From Ophioderma brevispina (Eukaryota > Echinodermata > Ophiuroidea > Amphilepidida > Ophiodermatidae), in contig JAMKCH010078560.1 in NCBI GenBank assembly GCA_023653785.1, positions 59,996-123,995 on the forward strand: a stretch of DNA of 64,000 nucleotides, in the 5' to 3' direction. Position numbers and translations under genes: made by a program. Under the pieces are notes generated by a model. It was not told the DNA's origin. It saw nothing but the letters and a program-made list of their open reading frames with translations, and did not search any database. Positions 1 to 12,075 of this stretch are shown one piece after another (the stretch's first letter is position 1; each line of letters starts with the position of its first letter).

Positions 1-469
1 TTCCTTTCCCACCAAAGAATTAGTGTCTTTTCGGCAAGACTTCCATTTCCATATGTGCCCTGCCATATATTTTTACAGGTTTATTCATATTAAAATTGTG
101 CTATTTTATTGTTTTGTCTATTGACAGCGGAAAATCAAAATTTCATCCTTTTTTTTTTATGAAAAAACCTTTTTGATGCGGCAGCAAGAAACAATGTGGG
201 TGGGGATGAGAAACTAATAATTTTTTTACTTGGCCTAAAGTAAGCCTATTTTAGTCTGGACTAGCTGTTAATCACCCCTAGTGTGTGTACGACTATGTAC
301 TTTGTGCTCTGCTATAAAAGTATTGGGCAAGTGCTAGCCCCTTTGAGAAATTATAACTCTGTCAGTGTCTTCATCTAATCTTTGTAGACACTGGTGTAGA
401 GGATGCAACCAGTATATCCTTTATCTTTTCAATAACCACATAAAAAAGAAAATCTATACTTTGTCTGTT

Positions 470-599
470 CTGAAGTATGAAGTGACGACGCGCGCATATA
501 CCCAGTACCGCCTTTCAGTTGCAGTGCGTTTGTGCTTTGACTACGCGCGCGCTGAAAGTCGGTACAATGGATATGCCCGCGTTGTTACTTCATACTTCG
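470..599. repeat. Foldback (palindromic) MITE-like element
   Basis: The two halves are imperfect reverse complements. The left arm begins GAAGTATGAAGTGACGACGC and the right arm ends in TACTTCATACTTCGG. The arms are about 60 bp, pair nearly throughout and are rich in CG dinucleotides. There is no coding capacity. It lies about 25 bp from another inverted-repeat element at 624-780. Confidence 0.7.
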
Positions 600-623
600 G
601 GCTGGGCAGAGTATATAGAGAAT

Positions 624-780
624 GGCCGGTATTCACAAAAGTGGGTTAACTTTAACCCAGTGTTAATTTTAACCTTGGGTTAAATATCCCATAGAGGATA
701 ACATGAATTTAACCCATGATCGTGAGTTAAACCCTGTTTAACCCTGGATTAAAGTTAACCCGCTTTTGTGAATACCGGCC
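624..780. mobile_element. Foldback MITE, GGCCGGTATTC family
   Basis: This is a 157-bp element with terminal inverted repeats of about 31 bp, starting GGCCGGTATTCACAAAAG and ending CTTTTGTGAATACCGGCC. The interior carries several GGGTTAA/TTAACCC motifs, so most of it can fold. It is flanked by AAT on both sides, a possible 3-bp target duplication. The same termini and flanking AAT occur at 53050-53332. Confidence 0.75.
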
Positions 781-1197
781 AATTGAGTTCTACATCTGCC
801 ATCTTGGAACCTTTCTTGAAGAAAAGGGATGAATAAGAAAAAAGAGGTCTACATATATCCCAAAGCACTCTCAATTCAATTTTCTCTAACCAGAGTATCT
901 TGTATGTTATCAATTTGTATGCTCTGATATTCTTATTAAATCCCCCTGACTCTGTGATACAAGCCCAGGCTGCAGTAATTGGTGCGTCTGATCTAATTTT
1001 GCAGGGTTTTGTATCTGGAGCTGGCAGATAGGGCTGGCAGGAGGAGGTGATTGGTGGAGGAAGTGAGTACTTCCAGTGTCAGGCCCCAGGAGGCACTTGA
1101 TTTCCTCCTCTCCATCCTCCCACTGCTTTGCTCATATGAGCGCTGCAAAACAACCCCCAACTCAAGTTTGATCGGTGCTAAAAAAGCAAGAAATATT

Positions 1198-1576
1198 TGA
1201 AAGAATAATTTAAAACTGATCATCAACACACACGTTTTTGACCGTATTATTTCGGAGTAACCATACTCCGTGATCAGCGGTGTTTTGCTGGAATGGACTG
1301 GTATAATTCTCTACCTTCTGAACAAAGATGGCCCGCTAGTAGGTGTTGCCAGTAGAGAATTATAGATGTTAGAGAGTTCCCTTCCCCCGTCTCTGTCCAA
1401 AGTGCTGTGCCGAGAGGAAAAACTTCTTCATAGGAAATAAAGGAGTCCATCTGTATCAGAAAAGAAACCGGCCCCCGTCCATTCCAGTAAAACACTGCTG
1501 ATGATGGAGTATGGTTACTCCGAAATATACGGTAAAAAACAGGAGTGTTGATGATCAGTTTTAAATTATTCTTTCA
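1198..1576. mobile_element. Foldback element with ~100-bp inverted arms
   Basis: The left arm (1198-1300) starts TGAAAGAATAATTTAAAACT. The right arm (1475-1576) ends with its complement, AGTTTTAAATTATTCTTTCA. The arms match with few gaps and include a shared TTTCGGAGTAACCATACTCC-like block. The interior (about 170 bp) is unrelated to known coding sequence. No clear target duplication was seen. Confidence 0.75.
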
Positions 1577-1612
1577 TGTCTACTACCAACATGTCTAAAA
1601 GTATTCATTTAA

Positions 1613-1946
1613 AGGGGCGTGTTCCGATCGTCTTTGGGACCCCCTTGATTTACCCGGAAGTAGTATCGATTTTGATATCAGATGAAAGGCCGTATTTTTC
1701 TCATTGTCGTCCTAAATTTGAGCCCTCGAGTCCATTTCATTCCCAAGATACAAACAAAAAACCACCGTCTTAGTGGTTAACCACTTTATTAGCACAGTAT
1801 TGAATAGGGCTTTGCAACATGCATTATTGCGTCTACCATCAAAACCGCAAGTTTGTTTCCCACGGTACTTGATGGGGTGTATGTGCTAGTGCCAGGCTCT
1901 CATATCAAGTAGAGAACACAATACACACAAATCGGAACAACCACCT
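1613..1946. mobile_element. TTAA-flanked MITE (T2/Kolobok-like)
   Basis: TTAA stands at 1609-1612 and again at 1947-1950. The left end reads AGGGGCGTGTTCCGAT. The reverse complement of the right end reads AGGTGGTTGTTCCGAT, so 11-12 of 16 terminal bases match. At 334 bp with no transposase frame, it is presumably mobilised in trans. TTAA targets with AGG termini fit the T2/Kolobok type better than classical piggyBac, whose ends start CCY. Confidence 0.65.
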
Positions 1947-3578
1947 TTAAGAAATATTTGATTTCATGGTTTTGGTGTTTGTTTCCGTTTTATAGGTCAT
2001 TCAGGAGGTATGTCACTTCTGCTTATAGTGACAAAAAGTACTTAAATTAATGAACAGAACTCATCCCAGTCTTGCATTGTAGTTACTTTTTGTTACTAAA
2101 ATCTTGCAATTTGTGACAACCAGTGCAAATATTGTATTGGAAGAAATGCATCATGGGAAGAACGCTTTTCCTCCTCTTGTTTATGCCGATGATTTCATGC
2201 GAAGTACAAAATGTGAGGGGAAAAATAGACCACCTTCCCATAAGGCTTGGTTCAAGTTTGTTCACTTAATGGTGTAGCTTTTCTCAATAGTCTGAAATAC
2301 CATGTTATCAATAGTCTAAAATACAATGGCAAAGTTTCCATCTGGAAAGTGTTATTTTGGATCTTAACTTGTAAACATGGTAATTTTGCATGAGCTTAAT
2401 TTGGTCATAAGTTATGGATTTTTAAACACATTTGCTTGTTTCTATATTCACTAAATGTGTTTTGAGGTCAATACACTAAGTCAGGGTTTTCATGCTTTGT
2501 CTAATTTGTACTTGCTTCTAATAATGAGAGTTTGAGAAATGTGAAAATTAATGTATAGCAAAATATTCCACATTTATACTATAAATTGGTCATCTTTTTT
2601 GCCTCTGTGGTAGTAATGAGTTAGGGTGATAATTAACATGATTAACTTCCAAAATTATTTCATACTCATTAAGGCAATCTGAGTACAAGTACTTTAATTG
2701 GTTGATTTTGTGGCTTCTTCCTACGTTTTTTGTTTGTTTGCATTTCGTTTTGTTTGGTTGTGGTTTTAGTCAACACTATTTTGTGACCCAATCAACTCAA
2801 ATTGGGCCAACGTCAGAAAATGTTAAATTCTAAATTTAGATTGTATCAGACCCCCAATCCACCAAAATTCCCTCATGCTCAACAATGCTCAAGCAATGTC
2901 GAATGTGACCGTGCCACAATAACAAGTTTCACCAAGCCCAAAAATTAACAGTTAAAACTCCCCATCACATGCTAGTCATGAGTCAGTCGGGGAAATTTCA
3001 CCAAACAATATTTGGGCTTTCTCTGCACGATTTCACAATCAGTGCACATCATCATAATAATAATGGTAGTCCTCCGCCAAATACCACCGCGTTGACTACG
3101 CATACTGACGGGCCAAAGAATAAAAGACATTCCCAATCTCTCTCATTTTTTGATTGGTGCACACTTCCTGCTCCATGAATTCCGCACGGCTGTGTACTTT
3201 TTTCTATATTTGGAGGTTCACTATATATTATCATTGTCAATGGCACAGTTCTTTGACCTTAATATTGTAGTGTCATTAAATATTGACCATTGGGGTATGA
3301 TGTTTACTACCATGAGTAGTGAAGGTGAAGTTTGTAGGAGATGATATGAAACTGTGTTCTCTTCTTTGGTGGATCTGATCACTTTAGCAAAATTACAGTG
3401 CTATGAAATGTGTGATATGTTGTCATATAATATCCACCAGGGAAGTCCATACATCACAAATTTGGGCTGATTGATTTATTAATTTGATTGATTGGCATCT
3501 AATTGTTTTATGGCTCAATGAAGTTAGTATCCTGGCATGGTTGATAATGATAATGATGATAGCTCAATAGTATTTGAG

Positions 3579-3814
3579 TGCTAGAAGGTCGGAAGTGCAA
3601 TGGCTGCCATTTGACCAATTCCCATCAAACAACTATTATGCCAAGTCTTTGGTCCAGTGCTCTTTAAATGCCTTGAAAAGGGTTTTTCAGGTACACAGTC
3701 ACCTGAAAAACCAATTTCAAGAGCACTGACTCAAGGAAAGCAAACTGAGTTATTTTATTACATGGCACACAGATGTATCATATGGCAGCTATTTGCACTG
3801 ATGATCCTTCTGCA
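3579..3814. mobile_element. Palindromic foldback MITE, copy 1
   Basis: This element of about 236 bp is an almost complete palindrome. Its ends are TGCTAGAAGGTCGGAAGTGC and the complement ending CCTTCTGCA; its centre is a TTTTTCAGG...CCTGAAAAA hairpin. It is clearly homologous to 53809-54041, with matching termini, arms and centre. No coding capacity. Confidence 0.75.
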
Positions 3815-3985
3815 CTTATACAAAGATTTTGATATTGGCACAGGAAGTTCTCTTTGACACACTGTATGTAACCGTCAGTAACTGTCTACCACATTCAGTG
3901 TGCTTTACAGATGTTGTTACAAAATTTGAAGGTGTGCTTGCAGGAGAGAAGCAATGTTTAATCCTTAGCATGCTGAGTGGTTGTA

Positions 3986-5055
3986 CCGGCTGTCCCAAAA
4001 AAATGTTAACACTCTAGACACAGCCATTTTGTAAAGACTAAAAGTACACAGGGAACTTTGTTTGGTATGCTCTTAAAACAACTAATAAGCTTTTATTTGC
4101 CGTTTATTTTCATTTCATCTATATGTAGAACAAAAGATATGCTTGGTCAAAAAGTAGAGTACAAATTCGGATTGGTCGGATTTGGCAATGGTTACATCTG
4201 TAAGATTGTGAAACGTGATTTTGTAACATACTCAAAATTGGGGTTTGATTGTGGTTATTGATTGGCATTGAGCCCCCACCTATTGAAATATTGACAACCC
4301 CTTTTGAACTTCATGGTGATCATTCAATGTGTGAGCATTGTCTTTATGATCATAATACTTTGTATTTTAAATAATTATCAGTCAGTTCACTTTCATAGCA
4401 AGTTAGCCCTATCGGTCAAAATTCCCATGAATGTTAAACTCAACTCAAACTAAACCACAATCATACACTTCCTTTTTTGATTCCCAGAAATCTATGATTC
4501 ATAGGCAAACAAACAACAAAACACTAAAGTAAACAAAAACCAAAAGAAAAGACACTCCTAATAAACCTACATGGACTAATAAAGCAGGCAGAATTCGAAA
4601 TAAAGACACGTGGCAGGTCATACAGATCCACGACACGAAGTGGCACAGAACTCAAGCCACATTTCTCTTGTTAGAAGAGCAGTTGTGGTATATCCAACGA
4701 TGAACGTTTGGTAAAACACGTGGCAGGAATCTCGAAGCTTTCCTTAATAGAAAAACACTACAAAATCTATTTGTGTTCTTTTTTTAAGATGGAAGAAGGT
4801 GTGCTATGAAGCCATGTGTATTCATGCTTGGCAGTCATGCCATTCTCCATTGTTCTAAGGCAATCGGACCAAGCTGATTTTGCCCTCTCATAATATGAAG
4901 CAATCTTTTTTTTCGTATCGGATTGGAATTAAATAAATGCCAACAATTAAGACTTGTTTTAATTGGCTCAAAGAATACCAAACAAGGACCCATTCGTACT
5001 TATCTTGTTATCAAAATCCCTCGTTTCGATGTTAACATTTTTTTGGGACAGCCTG
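3986..5055. mobile_element. TA-flanked transposon remnant, Tc1/mariner-like size
   Basis: TA dinucleotides at 3984-3985 and 5056-5057 flank a 1070-bp segment. The left end reads CCGGCTGTCCCAAAAAAATG and the right end in reverse complement reads CAGGCTGTCCCAAAAAAATG. Similarity continues inward for roughly 100 bp on each side (for example the TTTGGTAT motifs). The TA target and ~1-kb length fit a Tc1/mariner-type element, but no transposase frame or DDD/E signature is visible; the longest frame is about 67 codons. It is either a decayed copy or a non-autonomous derivative. Confidence 0.7.
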
Positions 5056-5690
5056 TAGTCAATCAAGTAAATGGTAAATTTCTGTGAAATTCTGCTGCAT
5101 AGGCTGTTTTTGTTTTGTGCTGTCTTTTCCAAGAATTTTTGTTACACATCAACCTGGGAGTATGGATTAAGGTACACAAAACAATGGTGAAATTGATATC
5201 AATTTTCAAAATTAAAATTAATCATAGAGTTTTTTTTTACTTTTTTTAAAAAAAAACACAGAAAATAATGAAAAATTATGTGCACAAAAAGTATGTTCTT
5301 AATAGATGGAATTTTGCATAATCAGTAGTACATGCATATCACAATATGAACTTTGGTCTTTGGTGCTGAGGTTGTACAAGACACCTAAGGTGGCAAGAGC
5401 TAGGGTGGAGTACAGCATGAACGAAGACCATTTTTCATGAGTACTTATTTTTGTGTTTCTCAGTCGGATAAGAGCCACCATAATAAAACAGCTTCCAATA
5501 AAGGGTAGTAATGACAACTTGCACCACTTTGGATGTATTATCATTTAAAAAAAAACATACCCAAAATAAGCGTTATAAATAGTGTTGTCAAAATAGCAAA
5601 AATACCAAAACCAGTTAAAAATGTTTACCACATGTAACAAGTGTTGCCATGAAAGTTGTTCAGGTGTGACAGGGCTTAAACAGAGCCATT

Positions 5691-5691
<1 letters not shown>

Positions 5692-5733
<42 letters not shown>
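5692..5733 (+). repeat. Poly-T tract, 42 T
   Basis: An uninterrupted run of T. Unlike the four 20-T runs near the end of the window, it has no duplicated flanks. Confidence 0.9.
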
Positions 5734-6619
5734 CTCCCCCGAACATCCAGCAGTGCCTTAATTTTAAGGAATACAATACGAAAGGAATCGAAACTTGTGT
5801 TCGCAGTGTTTTATGATCTATGCTATGGATGGTGGGGATCCAGGGATTGGATACACTTCATGGAATTTTTGAAATAAATATCAGGAAGCAGGGGATGGAT
5901 GTTCCGGGACTTGGCAAGTTTGTGATCCGGGGTCTTAGCGTTTCAGATGCATGACGTGATAAAAATAAAGAGAAATTACAGGACAACTCTGTGGGTGAAT
6001 GGAGGAGTGTGTTAATATTTTTTCTCCATTAGAGAAGATGAATTAAGGGTTGGCTTGTTTTAAAGTTTTATGTTACCCCTAACAAGTTTCTACATTTATT
6101 TAGGGGGCGGCTGACATTTTCTTTAAATGGAGCCCCAATTATTTAGGTCATGATAATGGGTATTAATAAAATAGGGGGTCATAAAATTGTAACACCAAAC
6201 TTGGAAGAATCTTTTTTTAGGTCAAATTGCATACTCAAAATGGCACCAATGGCACCTGGGCAAGACATACCAATAAATACCTTAAAATACATCTCAATTT
6301 AATTTACAAATGTTCTGGGTGTTATATCAAAACTGGCGATGTGGGACTATAAAATTGGGTTGTGATCAGTGGGCGAGTTGCAAAATTGAATCTGGGAGAT
6401 CTAAATATTTGGGACCCATTCTGAAGAAAATGACCAGGTACTGGTTGAGAAACCAAGAAGTAATATACCTGATTCAGTGTAACTTGTGTAGTGGAACATG
6501 ACCCCATTCTTTTGCCACTTATATGGATACATTTTGTAAGAGGAGAGGCTCCAGGTTGTGCTGCCAAAATACACTATAGCTACCATAGTATTTTTACCAT
6601 ATGGTGGATATGACCCCTG

Positions 6620-7105
6620 TCGTCATGGTGTTATCTTAATGTACTTTATCAAAGGTATGTACTATCTCATAGTGAACACACTTATAAGTAAAGTGTGAAA
6701 AGGCAGGGGAACTATGTACCCTTATTCCAGTAAAGGACAAACTCATCTCCAGCAGAGTTTGGGGGTGACGGCAGACGCGAATTTGCATTCGCTCCAGCGT
6801 TTGGATACGCGCCCTTTGTTCGTGTGCGTAAAGGCTGCAATCCAAGGTGGGGCAAAACAAACACGCGAAGTGACGTCACCCCCAAAACTTGAATCGAACA
6901 GATACTCTAGTGAAGGACCAACCCATCTCCAGCAGAGTAGCTTTGTGCATGACCGCACAGTGTTACCGCAATGTACTTTATCAAAGGTCTGGTTTCATCT
7001 TACAGTAAACACAGTATAGTAAAGTGTGAAAATAAGTGAGGCAGAGGGAATTTGTACCCTCATTCCAGTAAAAGACCAACTCATCTCCAGCAGAGTTGCT
7101 AAATG
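6620..7105. repeat. Direct repeat pair with an inserted MITE
   Basis: The segment around 6630-6765 recurs at about 6970-7105. Shared blocks include AATGTACTTTATCAAAGGT, GTAAAGTGTGAAAA and ACTCATCTCCAGCAGAGTT. A third partial copy of the CATCTCCAGCAGAGT block lies near 6925. The first unit is interrupted by the small inverted-repeat element at 6756-6889. Confidence 0.7.
6756..6889. mobile_element. Small MITE with GGGGGTGACG terminal repeats
   Basis: A 134-bp segment with ends AGTTTGGGGGTGACG and CGTCACCCCCAAAACT, and a CpG-rich interior. It interrupts the repeat unit described at 6620-7105. No unambiguous target duplication. Confidence 0.6.
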
Positions 7106-7669
7106 CATGACAGGAGATTGAGTTAATTTGTTTCCAGAAACAAAGAAAATGTTGATGACTTAATTCCTGTCATGAAGCACCTGTGTTGGCTATGGGGACC
7201 AGTGTGGGTAAACTAAAGCATTTACTGACCAATAGTAAAGAAGGTGTGAAATAATCTGGTTCCTTCCTTGATATGTAGTAGATTAATTAATTTATGTGTA
7301 ATTCAGTGCAAATTTTAGTGAACATTTTGATCTTCAAAAGAGTATCTTTCTTTCGGACACTTTTGAATACAAATTACACATTTATCCTTCTGCTTTATAG
7401 TTTTTAGCATATAAGAAGGTCTCATGATGCCTTTGATGTTTATACCCTTGTCTAACCAACATATTTTCTGCAACAAATCTGGGAGAGGGATAATTTTGAT
7501 ACCGAATAAGTACTAACACACCTTTTTGATGTTGTCATCTTAGGACTTCCCAAATTTCCCCATATTTGCTGAAAATAGGATGATTTTTCCATTTTCAGCC
7601 CAAAATTGTACAAACATGGGATTTTTCTGGTTTTCTCACTTTTTATGAAAGGAAATGGCTGTAGTGACC

Positions 7670-7924
7670 CAGGGGCAGATCCAGAAATTCTCAATGGGAG
7701 GGCGCCAGTCACTATTCGCTTGTCGACACAATTTGTGAAATTTTCCGGCTCACTGTGCTCGTCAGGTAAATACAATTTTTTTCAGCTGCTTCAAAATTCT
7801 GAGAGCTTCTGAGTTGAGGAGGGATAAGAACATTTTTCAAGCACTAAATAACACAAAAAGTGACGCTCTGCAAAAAATGGGGAGGGGGCAAGCACCAGGT
7901 GTGCCCACCCTGAATCTGCCCCTG
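7670..7924. mobile_element. Non-autonomous hAT element with perfect 8-bp TSD
   Basis: The 255-bp element begins CAGGGGCAGATCCAG and ends CTGAATCTGCCCCTG, giving 14 of 15 matching terminal bases. It is flanked by identical 8-bp copies TAGTGACC at 7662-7669 and 7925-7932. CAGGG termini with an 8-bp duplication are the hallmark of hAT elements. The interior has no transposase and must be mobilised in trans. Confidence 0.9.
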
Positions 7925-8415
7925 TAGTGACCTACAAAGTAAGTTTTATGTGTATCCATGTGTATCCAAAAACAGTGTTGGAGGTTGTACCAGTCCCGTA
8001 GCTTTGATGATGTACAGTACCTTACCCCCACCCCCAAGATTGTTGTGATTTTGCTTTGGTTATTTTATGCCCAGAAATGAAATACCTCAAAGAAATAAAA
8101 TATAAGACTGCCTCCAAAATGTTGGGTATTGGATGTCATTTTAATGTATCAATTGTTTGAACATGAAACTCCCTATGGATCACAAATCATACATAGAATC
8201 CAATAGGTCAGGCAGTCATGTCATTCACTGCACACAGGGGCAATGAACTTTGATGAGGGGTGGAGACTACGCAAGCTGGTAGTGATAAGCCAAATGTTAA
8301 TGTCTCTGACAGGTATTTAGGAGGAAAATAAATTGAAAGAGGAGAAACAATTAAGAGGAAGTCAGAAATATCTGGAGCACATTAAGGCCCCTTTTGTGGC
8401 CATGGGATGGAGTCA

Positions 8416-8666
8416 GAGGAGGCATTAGTCAATCCCACAATGCGCCAGTTTTTGGAAATTCACTTCATTAAGGTCATGTGATCTCACCAAAATCCTATTA
8501 ACAACACATAAACTGACTTTTACACCATTTTAGCCCACAAGGTGCTAGCTACATGTACTTAAGGAAAATTTGTGCATGAGCATGAAATGTCTTATGGTTC
8601 TTAAATCTCTGAAACACTTGTTATCCATAAGTACTGACATGTGTTTAGTACAATACAGTATGGCAC
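8416..8666 (+). repeat. Left arm of a long inverted repeat
   Basis: About 250 bp that reappears in reverse complement at 10682-10935. Shared blocks include GTACTAAACACATGTCAGTA (in complement), TCATGTGATC and AATCCTATT. The arms lie about 2 kb apart and may be the long terminal inverted repeats of a 2.5-kb element that has taken later insertions. Confidence 0.75.
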
Positions 8667-9392
8667 ACTTGCATGCATTGTGGATTGATTCAAAAGCACC
8701 CTCGGGATGAAGTCAAATTGGTGCAAATTCAAAATGAGATCATAACTAGACTCAGTGTGTTTTTCTCTCTCTCTTCTCTCTAGGTAACTTATCTTGTTAT
8801 GGCCAAAAGCAGGAAAGATTGAAAAGTGGGGGTTGCTGAGCTTTGCAGATAAGGGATTCTGATATTTTTTTTTCAAAAAATTGGTCTGTCGTAAGACAAG
8901 TTTGTGAGTTGCCATCCTGAAAAATATTGAAGTTGTTCCATAAAAATAGTTATCGTTTTGCAGTTTCTTCAAAAAGTGCCAAAGTGGGGGTGAGGAGTTC
9001 CTTTTATATATTAAAAAAAGGGAAAAACAAGAAAAATCTGTGTGATTGATATCCATAACCGTTCTAATCCTCAGTCTGTGGTGTTTGTGGAAAACGAGGA
9101 CTGTTTTTTAAGAACCTAAGGGAGTAGGCCCTCTACTCCCATTCCCCGAGTACCGGCAACACACTTGAAAGTGATAGCAATTACCTAATAAAATTCATTT
9201 ATGCCAAAATAAATGATTTTCTGAATCATTAGACCTACAAAATTCTCTGAATATTGAAAAAAAATGAAAATTGACCAAACCCTAGAATATTAGGCATGGA
9301 GCACAGACAAAATTAGGAGTGGAAAAGAGTAAACACATTCTAGCGAGCAAGCTATCAAAGACATGAAAAAAGTTTAAACGAGGGGTGAAGGT

Positions 9393-10282
9393 CAGGGTTC
9401 ACATTAGTGTGCGTTTGGCGTCTATGACGCACTTCCAAGGTGGATTGCCACTTTGGTTAGATAGAGTAAAATTTTGCGTCTTAAGTGCGACGCAAAAATA
9501 TAGCCACTTAAAACTATACAAAATCACAGAGTTTGCTCTGGCACATGGTCACAATATTGTATCATTTTCACTCAACCCAAATAATTATTTGTTACTAATT
9601 ACTTAATACAGGTGCAAATCTTGAAAATAAATATCGGTTTAAATTGACTGTGAGTTAGTCTTTTATTTAGTTTCACTAACCCTCTCTCACTGTCCCAAGG
9701 ATATTCAAGTAATCAAGATACTCCAGGTTCTTTGGGGTTTAAGGGTCATCAGGGTATATAATTTACAATATGCCCAGTCTAAGTTTGGAATTGGATGTGT
9801 ATGGATGTTTGCAGTTGCATTAAGGTGCAACAAGAGATTGCAATTCATCCATATTTTCTGTGGTGAATATGTAGTGGATTCACTAATTAGACACTTAATA
9901 GACTCCCTACCTTTTATTTGGTTACAAGAAATAACTATTAAAATGACAACAAACACTTGATGTGTATATGCTTATATCAATAGAAAACATAGGCTGGATT
10001 TCATATTGCTCCTATACAAATTAGTTTCACAATTATAAAGAAAACACTTTTCATCTTAAACCTTTCAGATGGGGATATTTTTGATAGAAAGCTTTAATCA
10101 GAATTTTCACATTTTTTAGGGATACCTGTTATTTGAAATCTCTCGTTGCACCTTTAAGTATTATCAAAGTGGTCAAACTTGACCACGCATATAATTCGGA
10201 AATGACCGCACTTTTTCAACCTCAGGGAAAACAAATTTGCGTCCAAGAAGACGCACTTTTTCACAACCTAGTGTGAACCCTG
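9393..10282. mobile_element. hAT-type non-autonomous element with nested insertion
   Basis: The left end reads CAGGGTTCACATTAGTGTG and the right end in complement reads CAGGGTTCACACTAGGTTGTG. The flanking octamers GTGAAGGT (9385-9392) and GTGAAGTG (10283-10290) match at 6 of 8 positions, which fits an aged hAT target duplication. The 890 bp includes a younger TTAA element at 9824-10153. No transposase frame is visible. Confidence 0.75.
9824..10153. mobile_element. TTAA-flanked MITE, GGTGCAACAAGAGAT family
   Basis: TTAA at 9820-9823 and 10154-10157 brackets ends GGTGCAACAAGAGATT and AATCTCTCGTTGCACCT. The same terminus appears at 42675-43001 and, as a right end only, at 49525-49544. It sits inside the hAT element at 9393-10282. 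Confidence 0.75.
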
Positions 10283-10681
10283 GTGAAGTGGGAAAAGGGG
10301 AAGAATGAAAAGGGTTGAGGGTCACATTGCATAACAAATTATTTCAGTGTTTGAACAAACATTAACATGATTAAGGTCAACAGACTAACCGAGTTTCATC
10401 AAGATACCAAAAAATCTATACCTTTTAATATTTTTTAAACTACCATTTTCTCCTCGTTTATAATTCACACTGCCAAATGCCAATACCGAAAAAGTTAGTT
10501 GTACATCATGAGACCTTAAATAGTTAATTATCAGGTTTATAAAGCAAATCCTTTTTCACGTCGGCACAGGGTGTTGCTCCCTCGAATGTTTTCCTCAGGC
10601 TCCCATCTTCATTAACAAACCCACATGATTACACTTAACGGTTAATCCCAGCAGGTGTTTTGAAGCAATACCCATACTGCA

Positions 10682-10935
10682 TGCCATATGCCTATACTGA
10701 ACGGTACTAAACACATGTCAGTACTTAGGGATTATAAAGTGTTTCAAAAAGTTTAAGGAACCACAAGACATTCATGATTATGACAAAACATTCCCTAAGT
10801 ACTAATGCTTGTGGCTAAAATGAGCCATAAAAGTCAGAATTTTTGGTTAAGAATAGGATTTTTGTGGGATCACATGACCCTAGTGAGGTGAAATTTCCCC
10901 AACTGGTGTCTTGTGGTGATGACCCAATCACCCTC
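10682..10935 (-). repeat. Right arm of a long inverted repeat
   Basis: Reverse-complement partner of 8416-8666, diverged by scattered substitutions and small indels. Between the arms lie about 730 bp of unique sequence, the 890-bp hAT element and a further ~400 bp. Confidence 0.75.
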
Positions 10936-11858
10936 TCGGTTAATCCCTAACTTCCCTTACAAAGTTCTAAATTGAAAACAGGGCAAAAAGAAAACAAATG
11001 GGAGAAAGTTTGGCCTCGCGAATGTATTATATTTATCATTTGCGTGGTCAAAAAGAACCAAAGGTGCCAGAAGGAGAAAGATAAAGACGACTTCTAGAGA
11101 TTATAATGACTTAAGTCTGGGAAGATACACAATAGAACAATGCTATTCGAGCTCTCTAGGAAGTTCCAAATTTAGAACTTCCAAACTTCCCATCTTGTTG
11201 TTATGATCCAAACACGCTGATGATTAGGCCCTCTATTCGCCGCATCCTCTCTCTTGGAACCCATTAAAAGTGAAACAGTCAAGGGTAGTGCGGACTATAT
11301 AGGCGACCTTGCATGTCCACATCACAGGGTCACAGCGGTGGCTGGTGCTCTTGTGCAGTGCATGGGCTAGTGAGTTAGCATGTCAGGGAAAGAGCTCTGT
11401 GGAGGCATGGCACCACCACTTGTTGATCCTGTGAAGTGTTGTTCATATATTAAGTTGTAATGATAAAATCATCAACTTCCTGTTGTTGACTTTGGCTTGG
11501 TTATGTGGCTAGTGATAAGACAAGATGCTTGTGAAGTAAGTTACTTCTTCAAATTACATCAATTTCTTGCTCATCGGGAGTTTAATTGATAACACTTTGA
11601 TGATTGGGCTTCATATTAAGAATCAGTTGCTATTTTATTCAATTTCATATTTGTTTGAACTTTATTTAACTTTTTTTTGAGGAGGTAATTTTTTGGCTGG
11701 TGGTAAGAATTGATTTGTCAAGGTTTATGTAGCTAGATTTTCTCCTCAAGGTTTGATTTGTTTCTTCCTCCCTGCATTTATAATTTCATCCACGGTTCTA
11801 CAAATTTTCAGTAAAAGTAAATTCACTTTAGTGTGAAAAAAGTAAAATAGCTGTGCAC

Positions 11859-12075
11859 CAGGGCCATACGCAGGATTTATTTATTTTTATTTATTTCTTG
11901 GGGGGGGGGGTGTGGGACTTCAAAAAAGTGGACCTTTTTGTAAAAGTGGACTTTCTTGTCAATATTTCTGTAAATTTTGGGCCTTTTATGCAAAAACTTA
12001 GCAAAAAGTAGATCTTTTGCCTCTTTTGTGGAATAAAAGGGTGCAACAAACCCAGCACCCCTGTGTATGGGCCTG
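11859..12075. mobile_element. Short hAT-type MITE with perfect 8-bp TSD
   Basis: The 217-bp element starts CAGGGCCATACGCAGG and ends CCTGTGTATGGGCCTG, with 14-15 terminal bases pairing. It is flanked by identical octamers CTGTGCAC at 11851-11858 and 12076-12083. The interior includes a G10 run. No coding capacity. A related right end (CCCCTGCATATGGGCTTG) is visible near 30738. Confidence 0.9.

Noticed and set aside
8601..9056. 151-codon frame on the minus strand
   Set aside because: No recognisable motif, starts inside a long inverted-repeat arm and overlaps low-complexity sequence.
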